Below, piece after piece: positions 35,140 through 46,296 of a stretch of DNA of 64,000 bases. The DNA comes from Isoetes taiwanensis (taxonomy: Eukaryota > Streptophyta > Lycopodiopsida > Isoetales > Isoetaceae), in the NCBI GenBank assembly GCA_021234155.1, contig JAJEKV010000306.1, positions 298,157-362,156 of the forward strand, in the 5' to 3' direction. Within the stretch, counting starts at the first letter, position 1; each line of letters opens with the position of its first letter. The notes below the pieces were generated by a model, which had not been told where the DNA came from, did not search any database, and saw only the letters and a list, made by a program, of their open reading frames with translations. A program made the translations under genes and the position numbers.

Positions 35140-35955
35140 TTCAAAATGTTGCACTAGTTTTTGCTCTGTTGCTTCCTGAACCTTGGTCTCCTGGTCTCGT
35201 TCTGCCCTCTCCTCTTCTTGTATCTCTCGCTCTATCTGCTCGCACACTTTTTGGGTCTAATATACAAATCTAACTAACTCTTACCTAAAACTCGATCTAG
35301 CATGTTACCTTTTTAAAATTCATCAAGTATTAAGGTGATTATGGCCTAATGTCTCGCACGATGCGCCCAACTAGACCTAGAGACCTAGAGTTTAGGTTTG
35401 TGCGCTGGCGCGACATGTGAGACATTCTTGCCTTAGAAAGATTTGCCTCAACTGTTTTTAGTCTTTTTATGTTCCAATTCGCTTAACTGTTACTAGCTTA
35501 GCATATACTACAAAAATGAGAAAAAAAAATTTCCCACTTTTCGAGGTTTGAGAATCCTATCAAGTTTTTGCTCTGTTGCTTCTTGAACCTTGGTCTCCTG
35601 GTCTCGTTCTGCCCTCTCCTCTTCTTGTATCTCTCGCTCTATCTGCTCGCACACTTCTTGGGTCTAATATACAAATCTAACTAACTCTTACCTAAAACTC
35701 GATTTAGCATGTTACCTTTTTAAAATTCATCAAGTATTAAGGTGATTAGGGCCTAATGTCTCGCACGATGCGCCCAGGGCAAGACCTAGAGTTTAGGTTT
35801 GTGCGCTGGCGCGACGTGTGAGACATTCTTGCCTTAGAAAGATTTGGCTCAACTGTTTTTAGTCTTTTTATGTTCCAATTCGCTCAACTGTTACTAGCTT
35901 AGCATATACTACAAAAATAAGAAAAAAAAAAATTCCACTTTTCGAGGTTTGAGGA
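35140..35955. repeat. ~405 bp direct duplication containing hairpin copies 3 and 4
   Basis: TTTTTGCTCTGTTGCTTC...CTCGCTCTATCTGCTCGCACAC and what follows occur twice (from about 35,157 and 35,562). Each unit ends in an A-run and CACTTTTCGAGGTTTGAG. The hairpins GTCTCGCACGATGCGCCCA...CTGGCGCGACRTGTGAGAC lie at 35,351-35,423 and 35,758-35,824. Confidence 0.9.
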
Positions 35956-36015
35956 TCCTATCAAGTTAATACTACTGGGAGCATGGCCAGTGCTTTGCTC
36001 TTGGTCTCCAAGAAC

Positions 36016-36030
36016 ATTGCTCGATACCAT
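36016..36030 (-). other. tRNA-Met-like primer binding site
   Basis: The minus strand reads TGGTATCGAGCAATG a few bases after the LTR end. Compared with the usual TGGTATCAGAGC, one base is missing. The position supports minus orientation of the element. Confidence 0.65.
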
Positions 36031-36033
36031 CGG

Positions 36034-37606
36034 TGGACGTCCCTCGCTCATATATGATTGCCCGCACCGTATACAAACAGGAGTTCATCCCCCATACCAG
36101 CTCCATACTGATACAAGGCCCTCCACGTATCACTGCAACCTTGATGAGTTCCAATGGGAAGAATGAAGGGGTCATTTACCCCGCCTTCCTCGTGTGGCCT
36201 ACCTAGTCTGAAGCGTAAACATACTTGTCAAGATACAACATCAACATCACATAACCATCTCAAGGATGGCTCATCACATATCCAAGATAGACAAAGATCA
36301 AGACATCACATGGGGAATCCTACCCAAGGCTCGGACTCAAGGGGATGACTGACGGCTTGGGTCTCCCGTGAGGTCATTGCGCATGTAATTCATGGCAAAT
36401 GGATTTGGCTGGCATAAGAACATGGCTTAGGGTTGTCCACTCCATCCGCCCCTCCTGTGCACACTTTGCAGAATAGGTTGAAGAGTGTTGGGACTCGATC
36501 AGAGTTCGGCCGGATGCATAGCCAAAGGGCTATTCCCGGGTTGCATCTCCCCGAGCCACGATAAGGTAGGGATCACTCCCTCCGTGAGATCTACATGCCG
36601 ACTCAAGGTGACTAGAGGGCCACCGCCCTTATTCGACTTGAACCCAATGGAGAGTGACGCATCACTCCACGGGTGTCGAGCCCATGCCTTACCCTCAGTG
36701 GCAAGCCATTAGACCTAGTCCACAATGATCCCCGGTAGGCCTTACACACCAGAGGGATCGTTCAAGAGTCAGAACACGAACCTCCTTATAAGCCAGCATG
36801 GCCCCTTCACCCACAACCAGGTGTGGCTCTTGTACACAGGCCGAATTTACAGTGTGCTAGGAGCATCAACTACCAGGCTTTAGGGTCTCTACCCCCCTTC
36901 CCAATACAATGAATTCACAAAGATACATCATGATACATATCACAGAAGAACTAAAGAACAAGATCTAATCTAAATCACAGAGTTAGGTTCTTTAGTTAGA
37001 GCTTGGTATCTGGGGATCTAAAGGGCTGCTATGGGCAATTTAATAAGCTAAACCTACTGATTCAATGACCAGAAGACGATTTAAGCTATTAAATTGACTA
37101 AATACCTGATCCCTGGCTCGCTCCTCCTGCTCTGAACTCGACCATCCTGCTCTGCTGCTAGAAGATGAAGCTAGATTGGGAAACTAACGAGCTGGTTCGC
37201 TCAGACAGAGTCTGGGATGCGGGTTTGACTCCTGGAGCAAGTAAAACAGAGCCCTAAAATGGCATGAACGAAAATGGCAAGTTAGGGTTTCCTTAACCTA
37301 TATAGACAAAGGGTTAGGACTAGGGTTTCCCATTATCCCTCTAAGCATGTGGGATAAATGGGTGTGGCCCACTTGCCTTTATTAACTAGGTGGCATAAAG
37401 TGTCCACATGGGAAAATGTGTACATTGGATAAATGTGCACATGGGTAAATGTGCACATTAATAAATGTACACACCTTGCAAGTCGCCCCCTAGGGCGCTA
37501 CCTGCTTGGCTACACGTCGGCGTACACGTCAGTCGGGGTGGCGTCTACGCGTGACGAGGCAGTACAGTATACGTCCTGGGACCGTATACTGTGCTGGAAC
37601 GTCACA
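36034..37606 (-). repeat. Right LTR (5' LTR of the minus-strand element)
   Basis: About 1,573 bp. From ~36,595 to the end it is almost identical to the left LTR. From 36,034 to ~36,590 there are many short block differences and indels. It ends GGAACGTCACA, followed by TGATC. Confidence 0.9.
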
Positions 37607-38390
37607 TGATCGAGATTCTAGAGAGGGCGAGCATGCATGTCTTGCATGCATACATTGCATGCTTTCTCTGGTTGGGAGATCGCTATATTAGGCGAGATTC
37701 TTCATCATATCTCATCGTCGCTTTTCTTTTCTCTCTCAGCAGTACCTTATTCTCTATTATTTGAAATCCACCCTTCCCCCCCCTTAATTTTTTAATGTAT
37801 TTATCGCCTGGCACGCGTGACCAGCCCCTCTATTTGAAGAGGTTTTTTTTTTGTTGTCGCGTGGCATGCGTGATCAGCCCCTCCACTTTAGGAGGTTTGT
37901 TTTTTCACATTTGTTCTAGTGTTGGTGATGTGCAGGTACAAGTTGGCAAGTGACAACACCTTCGACTTCTCCATTCATGGGTTTTTTGGGAGCGGTTTTT
38001 CGGCCTTACATTTGTCCAAGCCCCTTGCCGAAGGCTTATCACTAGGGTTTTTCCTCGAAAACCTAAAAGGGCGGGGTTTTTTAAATCCGGTAATAAGCTT
38101 TCGGCAGGTACACAAACTAAATATCTATTACATTGTATTTTTTGAGGTCTAAATTGTATAATTGGACATTCCCTTTATTTTTTCCTGGGTAGTTCGCATG
38201 CGGCTACCCACTATCCACCATTGTAGAAAATTTGCTGAGATAAATGAGAAGCCTATCTAAGTTTTTGTCATTTTCATGCGAGTCCCATTCTAGAATTTAG
38301 GGTTAGCACTCGATTGGGCTCCTTAGGAACTGACATGGCAATATAGGTTATTTTCACATGTTATATCAACATGTGCAATATAATGGTCTA
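37607..38390. repeat. Non-coding; doubled hairpin-plus-T-run unit
   Basis: GCACGCGTGACCAGCCCCTC...GAGG followed by a T-run (about 37,811-37,852) is repeated as GCATGCGTGATCAGCCCCTC...GGAGG and TTTG (37,864-37,903). CCTC...GAGG forms a short stem in each. No gene recognised. Upstream there is a GCATGC-rich patch (37,630-37,665). Confidence 0.65.
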
Positions 38391-38417
38391 TTAGTTACAA
38401 TGCCAGCATTGCTGGGC
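38391..38417 (-). mobile_element. Helitron-type 3' terminus
   Basis: On the minus strand a CCAGC-AAT-GCTGG hairpin (38,403-38,415) is followed by ATTGTAA and CTAA (38,391-38,394), then T. CTAA fits CTRR. The sequence inside the end (GGGCATAATATGGAGATCTGTAAATG on the plus strand) resembles that of the 5,334 copy. The body extends rightwards. Confidence 0.7.
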
Positions 38418-40395
38418 ATAATATGGAGATCTGTAAATGTTATTAGATGCTTAATAAAAGTCCTTTCCATCTAGAATTGAGAGAAGGAAACGTCTATATA
38501 AATAATGGACTACAACAAAAGATGAAAGAGTATAATAGCCTTGTTGGCTTGGTTTTGGCATCAATGTTAAATGCATTCATTGAACACTTACCTCTAGAAA
38601 ATACCATTTTAAGGAATAACACATCAAGATGGTTGGTTTTTTCACGCCTTGATTTTTTACGTTTCATATATTGACTGTCAATATATGACGTTTCATCACA
38701 TCAATATATGACATTTCATATCTATGATATGCGTTGATGATGCATGTATCATGGAAACCTACTTAAGGAACTCTTCATAGTTTTTGCATGTAATATATGC
38801 ATCCATGTTGCTTGTATTGTGCAACAAGCTAGGCATTTGCCCAACGTTTGTTATGTGGAATACATGAGACATAATGGCAACATTATTTATAAATATGGCT
38901 GACTGCAAAGTTATAATTAATCTACAATGGTTGCAGTCCAAGTATATTTTTTTAACACTTGCCAACCTGTATTCCAATTCGTAAGTTGCCTGAGTAGGCT
39001 AGAGATACTATAGCGGCATGAATACCTACGATAGGTAGTTGAATTTGAGGCCTTTTTCAGCTAACAAAGATTCAATGCACAGAAGCTCCAATTTTTTATT
39101 GATTTTTGGCCTGATCATCTTTAGTGAATATGTAGCACAATAACAGGGGGTTGCTTTTGTATTTTTATACTTTTTTCTCTAAGGTTTTTATATGATTTGG
39201 TGGCGTATTAAAATAGATGTACTAATGCGTACATCTAGAGTGCGCATACGCCAGCAATGATTTTTATATTTTCCTTCAATGGTAAGCACCCATGTATTCT
39301 TTTTTTTTTCCTTGTGTATTTGGGACATGTGCATGCAGGCCTCGAGGGTTTTCATTTTAGGGTTCATGGTTTTTTTAGTTTGAAGCTTTGGATAGGGCTC
39401 CACGGAGGGCCATTTCTTGTTGGTGTATATTCAGCTTGGAATTGCTAGGTGCAGGACCGCTCATAAAGCCGGATTAGATTGCAGTAGGGCCGTTTCTTGC
39501 TGGTGTATACCCAGCTCGGGATTGCAATGGCCACTGAAGTGTGTATCCAAACCAGCTTGAAGAAGTGACAACAAGGACTTTATCATCCGAGATCAGGTAG
39601 CAGACTGTCGCCGTTGACCAGTGTGGTTGAAATCTTATATCACTTAGCTTGATCAAAATGATGGTCAATGTCAGTTGCAGCTCACACTCTACCTGCGGGA
39701 AGTGATTCCTCGTGTTTAATGCTCTGCAAGGTACCGACTAGGAGAGATGTTACGCTATGTTGCCTGTTCAATATACTTGTAATTATGCTCTCATGTCCGG
39801 ATGGAAACATTGCAAAGCATTTGTAACAAGGGTTGTCTCACGACACCACAAAGGGCTTGAGTAGGTAGATTAGAGCGGTTATTCACTAGCGGCCTAGCAA
39901 GGAATGGCCATTATGGTAGATGAACTTCAATCCACTTTACCCGATGGTGATTCGAGGCGATCTAATATGGGCACTTTCGAACAAGTAGGAGGTTGAATCT
40001 TCTTGTTTTCCCTCTTGTGGAGTCAATTCCAATAAGTTTGTGAAGGAAGATCATATAGCCTGATTGAGTATGAGTTAGATGAGCTATGACCCTTATTTTA
40101 TGATATTCCAGTGGTTGCTGTAGGGAGTAGCTATAGATTTGTTATATACTTTAGGATCTCCACGGATGCATTGAGTGAACACATGCATCCTCAATTATAC
40201 CTACCCGTTTTTCTATGGATATGCAATGAGAAGGTCTGGCATTTCCTAACCGTTGAGGCCTAAAACAATCGATTGAAAAATGGGAATCCCTTTTGTGTCA
40301 AGATCTGATTCCAACTCAAGCAGTTTTTTAATCTTTCAAGCATTTATTACAGTGATGATATCAGAAGTTTTTCTGATTGTATATTTTGGCTCTGA
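38418..40395. other. No gene recognised; 70-bp tandem duplication
   Basis: GGGCC(A/G)TTTCTTG(T/C)TGGTGTATA repeats at 39,417 and 39,487. The plus strand at 40,080-40,260 reads coding-like (VVAVGSSYRFVIYFRIST; PVFLWICNEKVWHFLTVEA) between stops, so a decayed gene may lie here, family unknown. Confidence 0.4.
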
Positions 40396-40399
40396 ATAA

Positions 40400-40735
40400 G
40401 CTGGTATTTACAGGCTCAATGAAGACGAAAGGCATCCAAGAACATGAGTTTGCAGTGTATGTTACTCCAATCAGGTATCCAAGAATTTATATCCTTTTTG
40501 TGTTTCTCCTGCATGTTGCTTGAATTTGATATTCGAATATCCTTATGTGGAAAAGGGGTCCAGCAGATACAAATTTAATGCTTGCCTTCTATAGGTTGGG
40601 TCTTCCAAGCATATAGCATTCTGCTTGCGAACGCCAAAGTGCAAGTCATCAAGATATTTGTGATTTCTCCAGCGCAAACGCAGGATACATAACCAGAGCC
40701 AAATCACCATGGCCTTTGCACCAGGTATGCAATTC
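40400..40735 (+). pseudogene. Exon-like fragments, family not recognised
   Basis: A segment after ATTTACAG (40,412) reads SMKTKGIQEHEFAVYVTPI up to a GTATCC. A second, after CTTCTATAG (40,594), reads VGSSKHIAFCLRTPKCKSS and runs to CACCAG before GTATGC (about 40,724). The borders look like introns, but stops interrupt the second. They probably derive from one captured gene that I cannot name. Confidence 0.35.
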
Positions 40736-41189
40736 TCCTTCTTATCTCTCAAGTTCTTCCGTTTTGTTTATTCTGCAAATGTATGTAAACTTTTTTCCGT
40801 TCAAAAAGCTGGAAGTAACTTTGTTGTCTGTAACGAATCTAAGTCTGTACACAGTCTCTGCAAATAGTAAAATCTGAGAAAGTAACAGCATTGCTTTCCA
40901 GGGGATCAGGTCATATTTCATGTTTGAGAGCATGTTCTTTTTTGTCTCAATCTAATGGTAGCCCATTGCAGCAGGACCTCAAGTTGTAATACCTGACTCA
41001 TAGTCCATGTGAATAAAAATGTGGATAGCGTGCTTGAATATTTGTGGTACTTTGCATCAGTTTGGAACCGCCCCTGTGGGATGGTATTGGTTGTGGCCAT
41101 CACTAGCATATGCATGACAATGTGCAGTTTACAATAGAAGGGGGTATTTTAAACTATTTTGACAGTTGATTCTCTTCAACTAGTGGTAC
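40736..41189. other. Non-coding, no gene recognised
   Basis: AT-rich sequence without a recognised feature. Confidence 0.5.
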
Positions 41190-41606
41190 TAGCTTTATAT
41201 TGGGCGCCATGGCCCCTTTCAGTAAACCTTATGATGTTATTGTTGTTTTTGCCCATTTTATAACAGTGTGTTTGCGTATATTTGGGCGGCTCTTGGTATG
41301 CAATGGAAATAATTTGTTTGTCTTTATGTTATTGTGCTTTTTAGTAATTAATGTTTAGACCCGTTTGCTTTAGTTAGGGCCCGAAGGGCCCAAAATGTTT
41401 TTTAATATAACAATCAACACACAACTACCATTAACATTATTAACATAAACCATTGCATTTAACACATTTAAATTAAAATCCCCCTTAAACCCTCTTTGGT
41501 TTGGGTGCATATTCACACGGGGGGTTACTCCGGGCAACGAGAGCTGTCGGATGGGCATATTTGCCCTTTATTCCAAGATCTACACCGTACATAGCAATCC
41601 TCGTTT
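41190..41606 (-). repeat. Dispersed ~410 bp repeat, copy 2 (inverted)
   Basis: Reverse complement of 24,751-25,142, with the GGGCCCGAAGGGCCC palindrome at 41,377-41,391. Here the palindrome is followed (minus strand) by TAACTAAAGCAAAC before GGGTCTAAACATTAATT. It lies ~3.0 kb inside the Helitron-type end at 38,391, as copy 1 lies ~3.0 kb inside the end at 28,013. Confidence 0.85.
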
Positions 41607-42468
41607 GTGGGGTATGCATGTACAAATTTTTGTATACTGTATATTAAGGTTTGCAAAATACTATAAGGTTTGAGAGAATGTACTTAATGGTGTTAATTTT
41701 GTACATAAGTACTTAGCTCTGTTATTCAAAGCATAGAATAATGAACACAAAATCAAGGTATGGCACAGCATAACAGAACAAAACCATCAAGAGTCTGTAT
41801 CAATCCTATTGCACACAACAATGAGAGGAAACAAAACTGCTTGTTCTGGATAATGCCTAAGATATCAAGATTAAGAAATCCATGATTGCGTAAATGAAGC
41901 AGTGTAAATACATCAAATGTATAACATTATGTAGCTAAAAATCTGTGAACCCATTTTTCTGTACCTTTTTGGTCTATGTTTGCAACAAATCCATGCATTG
42001 AACTCGGAGAGAAAGTAGCATGTTACCAGGAAGGTGGACGTTTTCGGCAAAGCCATTGAAAAGAATCAGAGACATGATGCCTTTTTGAAGCAAAGGAAGA
42101 GCCATTTGAAGAACAAAAGAAACTAACTTTAAATAACCTGAGCAAAATGTTCATATGCATTACAATGTCTGAAACCTAAGTCCTGCAAATACACAATAGT
42201 AATACACACATTATTATAATGGAAATGATATAAAAAAATGGAAATACTTTAACAGATTCTAATGCAGCATCCAAACCCAGCTTACCGTTTACTTTTCTCT
42301 AGTTTTTATGCAACTCAATAGCATGCTGCCTCGACTGTTGTTCCAGCTGAATCTGCAGTCATAGATAGTTGAGATTCTAACATTGAAAAGGTACATAATT
42401 TGGATACATATAAATGAAAAAATATTGGCATGGTGTTTGAATTATTTGAGGAGTTGCCTAAGATTGAT
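41607..42468. other. Non-coding, no gene recognised
   Basis: AT-rich sequence between the dispersed repeat and the LINE. No recognised coding. Confidence 0.5.
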
Positions 42469-42469
42469 A

Positions 42470-43945
42470 GGAAGGAAGGAAGGAAGGAAGTATATTTTAA
42501 CGTCCGCGGAGGCCAAACTTGACCTATGAGACGGTACATGCAGTACACAAAGCAGATAAAACCACACCAAAAAGACAAATGCTACTATACAATGTGTCCC
42601 TACTACTGGGATGAAAAAACCCCCACATGGGAGGAAAAACCCTGGTAGTAGGCTCTCAGATCCCTTGTCCCGTAAAGGGATTCTCGACGGTAGAGACTTG
42701 CAAAATGTAGGATGCGAGGCGCGTGCAACCATTGGCGATGCGGCAAGAATTGATGCTTGGCCGGTGCCTCGAGAGCATCTAAGATCGGCATGTGTTGCTC
42801 GGATATGCGTATATGCGGACACTCTTGCAGAGCATGGTGCTCATCCTCTACTTGTCGCATGTGGCAACACCGCATATTCTCTCATGCCGGGGATTCTACG
42901 CCTCCATCCGTAGTCCAACGACTGTTTCAATTCGGAGATGATGGGACCCGTCCTCCGAGGAGGCAATAGCCCTCCGTTTCTTCATAGATATATGCGCTTT
43001 CAAGTATCGGTGTGGACCATATTCCGGTGTTGGATTAACTTGCGTGTGGTAGTGCTCGTTTTAGGCTTTGCACGAAGTGGTCGCATCCCACGTGGTGGTG
43101 GCAAAGCGCTCATTCGGTGTGCGACTGTCCCCGGGCATCGGGCATAGCCACAATCTGGCTGGTAGTCTATAGACCACGTTGCGAACCACCCACGGCGAGT
43201 GCTCCCCGCCATACCCTCTTCGGTCGTTGTGGCTCTTGTGCCAATAACAAAGCCCTCGGGGAAAGGCGTTGTGCATCCATCTTTGGTGACCTTGTGGAAA
43301 TATGCAAGATGTCTCGCAAGATAGCGGAATGTTGCGGGGGCGAGAACCCGATCTCATATAGCAAAATCTGATAAGGCACCGCGGTCCTTGATACCTAGAT
43401 CGTATGTTAAGAAGGCCTTTTGCACCCTCTCTAGCTTATCCGTGTGTTCTTGCTAATTCTTTGGACCCCGGACCTCTACCCCATACAACAATACTTGGTT
43501 CAACGAGTGCTCAACGAGCAAGGCGCCCACGTGCCCGATCACATAGGTCTATTACAGTAGCGGCTATTACGCATAGCATACTGAGGGGCTTTCCATCCCT
43601 TGGCTGACCCGTCTTTCCACACAGTCATCCCATAACATGCTAGCGCAAAAGTCGATTCCCAGATACTTGAAGGTCCTTACAACATCCACCTTCTGTCCCC
43701 TGTAATAGAGATCTGGGATATCATGCTGCGGGTCCTTACTAATGTCGGAAGGAGGTCCATTGAGAGGGTTGAGGGTGCATTGCTGACGTGGAAGCCATCT
43801 TGGCACGCCATCCAAGACCCGTAATGACGTGTCAGGCCCCTCGTTATCAGCCAAAACCCCCGTTATCAGCCGAGGCGTGCGCGACGGGCCTAGAGCCGCC
43901 CCGGGCGGTCTGGCGCGGGCAAGTGCGAACCCGAAGCGGGTCAAA
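42470..43945 (-). pseudogene. 5'-truncated LINE ORF2 with 3' end
   Basis: Minus strand, 5' to 3'. A reverse-transcriptase thumb region reads VDVVRTFKYLGIDF (about 43,700-43,640), then HSLNQVLLYGVEVRG (about 43,510-43,460), RAYQAFL-type and ARHLAYFHKV text, and a C-terminal zinc-finger-like MRCCHMRQVEDEHHALQECP (from 42,875). The palm with the catalytic aspartates is missing, so the copy is 5'-truncated, as is typical of LINEs. Frames shift several times. The 3' end CCGCGGACGTTAAAATATA (42,490-42,508) is followed by (CTTCC)n. It is GC-rich and less decayed than the LINE at 1-2.6 kb, with which it shares the 3' signature. Confidence 0.85.
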
Positions 43946-46058
43946 TGTTATATCCACATAGATTTTGATTGAACCAAAAGAATTGTCTTGTTATAGGCTA
44001 AAAGAAAATGGTCAATTGTTTTTAATACCATGGTTTCAGCCCCAATTGGTTCACATCTTGTTACATGGCATTAATCATTGTTATATACTAGTAGCAGCAG
44101 GTTTGTCACCTTAAAGGGAAGGTTAGCAGGTGACCTCTAGAAAGTATTTGAGAGGTACTTTGCTAAAACATGGTGTCATTTTTGCATTTAAGATTTTAAG
44201 GATATTTGGCATTGCATGCAAGGTGCCGGTAGTTTATGTAATCTGCCTTCTTTTAATTTGAAGTTTATCATATTTGCAGTTTGTGGTTTGTTGGTTGTTA
44301 AGTTCTTGTGCTTGAGACATGGTTTCAATGCCAATTTTTGTTATTGTTAAAGCGGATCTTTGCTTTTGCATTCTAATTTTGCTCCTCTAGATGTATGCAT
44401 AAGCATTTGTGCAAACAAACATTAGACATTTTTGCTCACTGTTATGACTCTTTGCCCTTTGATCTTAAACTTAGAAGTCGTGCAAACACATAGTAGAGTT
44501 TTATTTTCCCACTTTGTTGTGCCCCTTTGCCCTTTTAAATTGCTAATATTGTTGTTTTACAGTGTCACATTCACGCGCAGATGCTCCTAGATCTTTGGGC
44601 TCTAAGATCCTAGATTTCATATATACTGCTAGATTCTAGCTAACATTTTGTCTCACTTTTCTTATAGGGTTACATTTTATGCATTACATGGTCCACTAGT
44701 TCCTAATATCCTATAGTGCGTATTTATCCACGAAAGAGAACCTTTGCTTGGAGTTGGTTCCAGTATCGGCATTTTAATCATTTTTTCTTGCATGTGGATG
44801 TGCCTTTCCTTTCATTTTCTAGCATTGAAGTTTCTAGGGGCTGATATTTTTGTGCCTTGCACGTGATTAGCATCTTAATTATCTTTCTTTAGCTTTGCCA
44901 ACTCATGGATTAGTCTCATGTGTGTTTCCATTTAGTGATGGCTTTGTATAGTTTGCAGTTTCCTTCGCACTTTTCTTCATTATTTGATATGAGTTATTGC
45001 TTAAGGGGTCGATGATCTATATATATGAGTGAATGGTTTGAGTTGTTCATGCATTAAGCTTGCTCCGCATGTTGAATTATTTTCTAGAGTTGGATAGTTC
45101 CTGGATTTCCTTGAGTGTTGAGTTACCCTTTGTGCCCTTTTTTCTTTGTTTCTTTTGTTGAGGTTTTGGCATGCTATTGAAGTAGTTATGATGATGACTT
45201 TTATAAGGTTTTGCACGTTCATTTCAAACAACCTTGCGACTTTCATGCAAGCACAAGAATCCCTTGTTGAAATTTCATGTGCTCGAGCTTGGTGGCATAC
45301 TGACATTCGGTTATGGTCAAGTTTGTGATATGGTTCACAACAATAAACCATTCCTTTTATCTCCTCTAAATAGAGTACCATATCTCCTCAAACAAATCAT
45401 AATCTCATAACCTGTAAACCATCTAGGTTTGCTACAGAATCCACAGAATAAACCGTTAAACAAAGTTTAAAATGAAACGCACTTATTTGCTGCAAACGCA
45501 CTTCAAAAGGAATCTTTGAAAGATTCCCTAAAATTCCCTTAAAAAATGCCCTTTTCTTGGTATATTTGTGACAAGTGTGACAATTTGAATATTTTAGGCA
45601 CCATTTTTGGAGGGGAATTTGAACTCAGCTTTCATTCAAAATTGTTTGGTACCATTTTTTGGCCTCCTAGTTTGGTTTGAGAAATAGTAATATTTTTAAG
45701 GACAAAACAAAATAGACATTGAAAAAAAACAACAAGCGCTAAGAGTGCCCAAAAACGTATTTAGTTCAAAGTTTATGAATTCACTACAAAATTATGAACA
45801 AAATTGCAAAAAATGCAACACATTTTGATATTGCCTCAATGAAGCAAATATTGTCACCTTAAAGTATGCCTCACATGCGAGTTGAAGTTGAAGATGCTTG
45901 CGCTTTGCTTTATACACTTGCTCTTATTTGCTCCTCCAGCTTGCTATAGACTTCTGTATACCGCGATGGCGACGTATGTATCCAATCTGGACTTTTTTAA
46001 ACTTTGTAATTTATTTGTTCTCTGTAGTCCTTAGTTTCTTCCAAATAAATTTCAAGAT
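43946..46058. other. Non-coding, no gene recognised
   Basis: About 2.1 kb of AT-rich, intron-like or intergenic sequence. At about 45,512-45,545 GAATCTTTGAAAGATTCCC is a short relative of the GATTC array unit. Confidence 0.5.
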
Positions 46059-46120
46059 GGTATAAATTTATACCTCAATAGATAGTAATATGTGGACATA
46101 GTATGCTAGAGAGTTTGCAC

Positions 46121-46296
46121 GGTATAAATTTATACCGCAAGAAGACTTGAGCGGTATAGATTTATACAACAAAAGAACTCGAGCGGTATAAATTTATACA
46201 GCAAAAGGACTCGAGCGGTATAAATTTATACCGCAAGAGGACCCAAGCGGTATAAATTCATACCGCAAGAGGACCCAGAACGTATAAATTTATACA
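46121..46296. repeat. Six exact 32-bp units, each with a 16-bp AT palindrome
   Basis: Palindromes of the form GGTATAAATTTATACC start at 46,121, 46,153, 46,185, 46,217, 46,249 and 46,281, so the period is exactly 32 bp. The 16-bp spacers (GCAAGARGACYYRAGC) are more variable. A lone palindrome lies 62 bp upstream at 46,059-46,074. The ~2 kb duplicated block starts inside the last palindrome. Confidence 0.95.

Larger units (their letters stand above)
19704..37606 (-). mobile_element. LTR retrotransposon, ~17.9 kb, no recognisable pol (LARD-like)
   Basis: Two long direct repeats (19,704-21,270 and 36,034-37,606) start TGTGACGT/TGGACGT and end ACGTCACA. Orientation is minus. Next to the right LTR the minus strand reads TGGTATCGAGC, close to the tRNA-iMet primer site TGGTATCAGAGC. 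Next to the left LTR it reads AAGGTGGGGAGAA, a polypurine tract. The flanks GGATC and TGATC may be a 5-bp target duplication with one change. The internal ~14.8 kb has only hydrophilic, gag-like scraps and no reverse transcriptase, protease or integrase motif that I can see. It has been invaded by Helitron-type DNA. It probably depended on another element's enzymes. Confidence 0.85.

Noticed and set aside
37830-37903. Bacterial rho-independent terminators
   Set aside because: Hairpin and T-run are present, but the setting is eukaryotic and no bacterial gene lies nearby.
46121-46296. CRISPR-like regular palindromic repeats
   Set aside because: The 'spacers' are themselves repeated with small changes, no cas genes are present, and the context is plant nuclear DNA. 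It is a minisatellite.
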